A program made the translations under genes and the position numbers. DNA of 6,772 nucleotides from Bacillota bacterium (GTDB lineage: Bacteria; Armatimonadota; Hebobacteria; Hebobacterales; Hebobacteraceae), in NCBI GenBank assembly GCA_030668755.1, contig DAOVEW010000057.1, forward strand, positions 1-6,772, written 5' to 3'. The notes under the pieces are model-generated. The model was not told where the DNA came from and ran no database searches. It saw nothing but the letters and a program-made list of their open reading frames with translations. This document shows, in pieces, positions 6,680-6,772 of this stretch. The stretch's first letter is position 1. Every line of letters starts with the position of its first letter.

Positions 6680-6772
6680 AGCTTCCCATCCACGGCCGCG
6701 CAAGTCTGTCGGAGCGCGTCCTCCGCCTTCCGGTTCCAGCGGCCTTCGTGCAGCCGGCGCGCGACCGTCGGA
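6676..6772 (-). CDS. C-terminal fragment of an unidentified upstream gene
   Basis: A minus-strand frame enters from the right edge and stays open for 31 codons to TGA at 6678-6676. That stop overlaps the rhaEW ATG in an ATGA, the same arrangement as between the glycosyltransferase and the exported protein, which is the main reason to believe it is a real gene end. The peptide is hydrophilic and helix-prone (it includes EGRWNRKAEDALRQ) and ends in VDGKL. It is too short to name a family; a regulator, a transport component or another sugar enzyme would all be plausible ahead of a rhamnose operon. Confidence 0.5.
   Translation of the reverse strand, partial: PTVARRLHEGRWNRKAEDALRQTCAAVDGKL

Larger units (their letters stand above)
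1..6772 (-). other. Probable single operon: unknown gene, rhaEW, rhaB, rhaA, glycosyltransferase, exported phosphatase-like protein
   Basis: All six reading frames run on the minus strand, with junctions of 4-base overlap, 10, 12 and 13 bases, and 4-base overlap. There is no room for a full promoter between genes and no hairpin with a T-run at any junction. This supports one transcript starting right of the window. The catabolic genes come in reverse order of the pathway (aldolase, kinase, isomerase). No regulator gene or operator is visible, so induction by L-rhamnose is inferred only from function. Confidence 0.7.

Noticed and set aside
6680..6703. TTG at 6703 as the rhaEW start
   Set aside because: There is no ribosome binding site ahead of it and the eight added residues (LRGRGWEA) do not belong to the aldolase domain. 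The ATG at 6679 has the ATGA overlap and a GGGA-like site.

Overview
The window is densely packed, GC-rich bacterial DNA. All recognisable genes lie on the minus strand, so in transcription order they read from the right edge to the left. There are four complete genes and two genes cut by the window edges. No non-coding stretch is longer than about 15 bases. The tight spacing (two 4-base ATGA stop/start overlaps and gaps of about 10 to 13 bases) suggests one operon whose promoter lies beyond the right edge. No RNA gene, mobile element, CRISPR array, convincing promoter or terminator is visible.

Region by region, in transcription order: (1) 6772-6676, the last 31 codons of an unidentified gene; (2) 6679-4697, rhaEW, an L-rhamnulose-1-phosphate aldolase fused to a short-chain dehydrogenase; (3) 4686-3199, rhaB, L-rhamnulokinase; (4) 3186-1918, rhaA, L-rhamnose isomerase; (5) 1904-708, a GT-B fold family 4 glycosyltransferase; (6) 711-1, the N-terminal 237 codons of an exported protein that resembles the alkaline phosphatase superfamily.

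Genes 2 to 4 form a complete phosphorylated L-rhamnose pathway. RhaA converts L-rhamnose to L-rhamnulose, RhaB phosphorylates it to L-rhamnulose-1-phosphate, the aldolase half of RhaEW splits that into dihydroxyacetone phosphate and L-lactaldehyde, and the dehydrogenase half probably oxidises L-lactaldehyde to L-lactate. No rhamnose transporter, mutarotase or regulator is seen; they may lie outside the window. The glycosyltransferase and the exported phosphatase-like protein look translationally coupled to each other and follow rhaA by only 13 bases. Their functional link to rhamnose use is unknown.

The fused RhaEW and the Bacillus-like RhaA are types found in Bacillota, Chloroflexota, Actinomycetota and some less studied phyla, unlike the separate RhaD of enterobacteria. 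The high GC content and GTG starts fit a Chloroflexota-, Armatimonadota- or Actinomycetota-like genome, but the sequence alone does not settle the phylum. I found no clear sign of a wholly new system. The least explained part is the glycosyltransferase and exported-protein pair at the distal end of the rhamnose operon.
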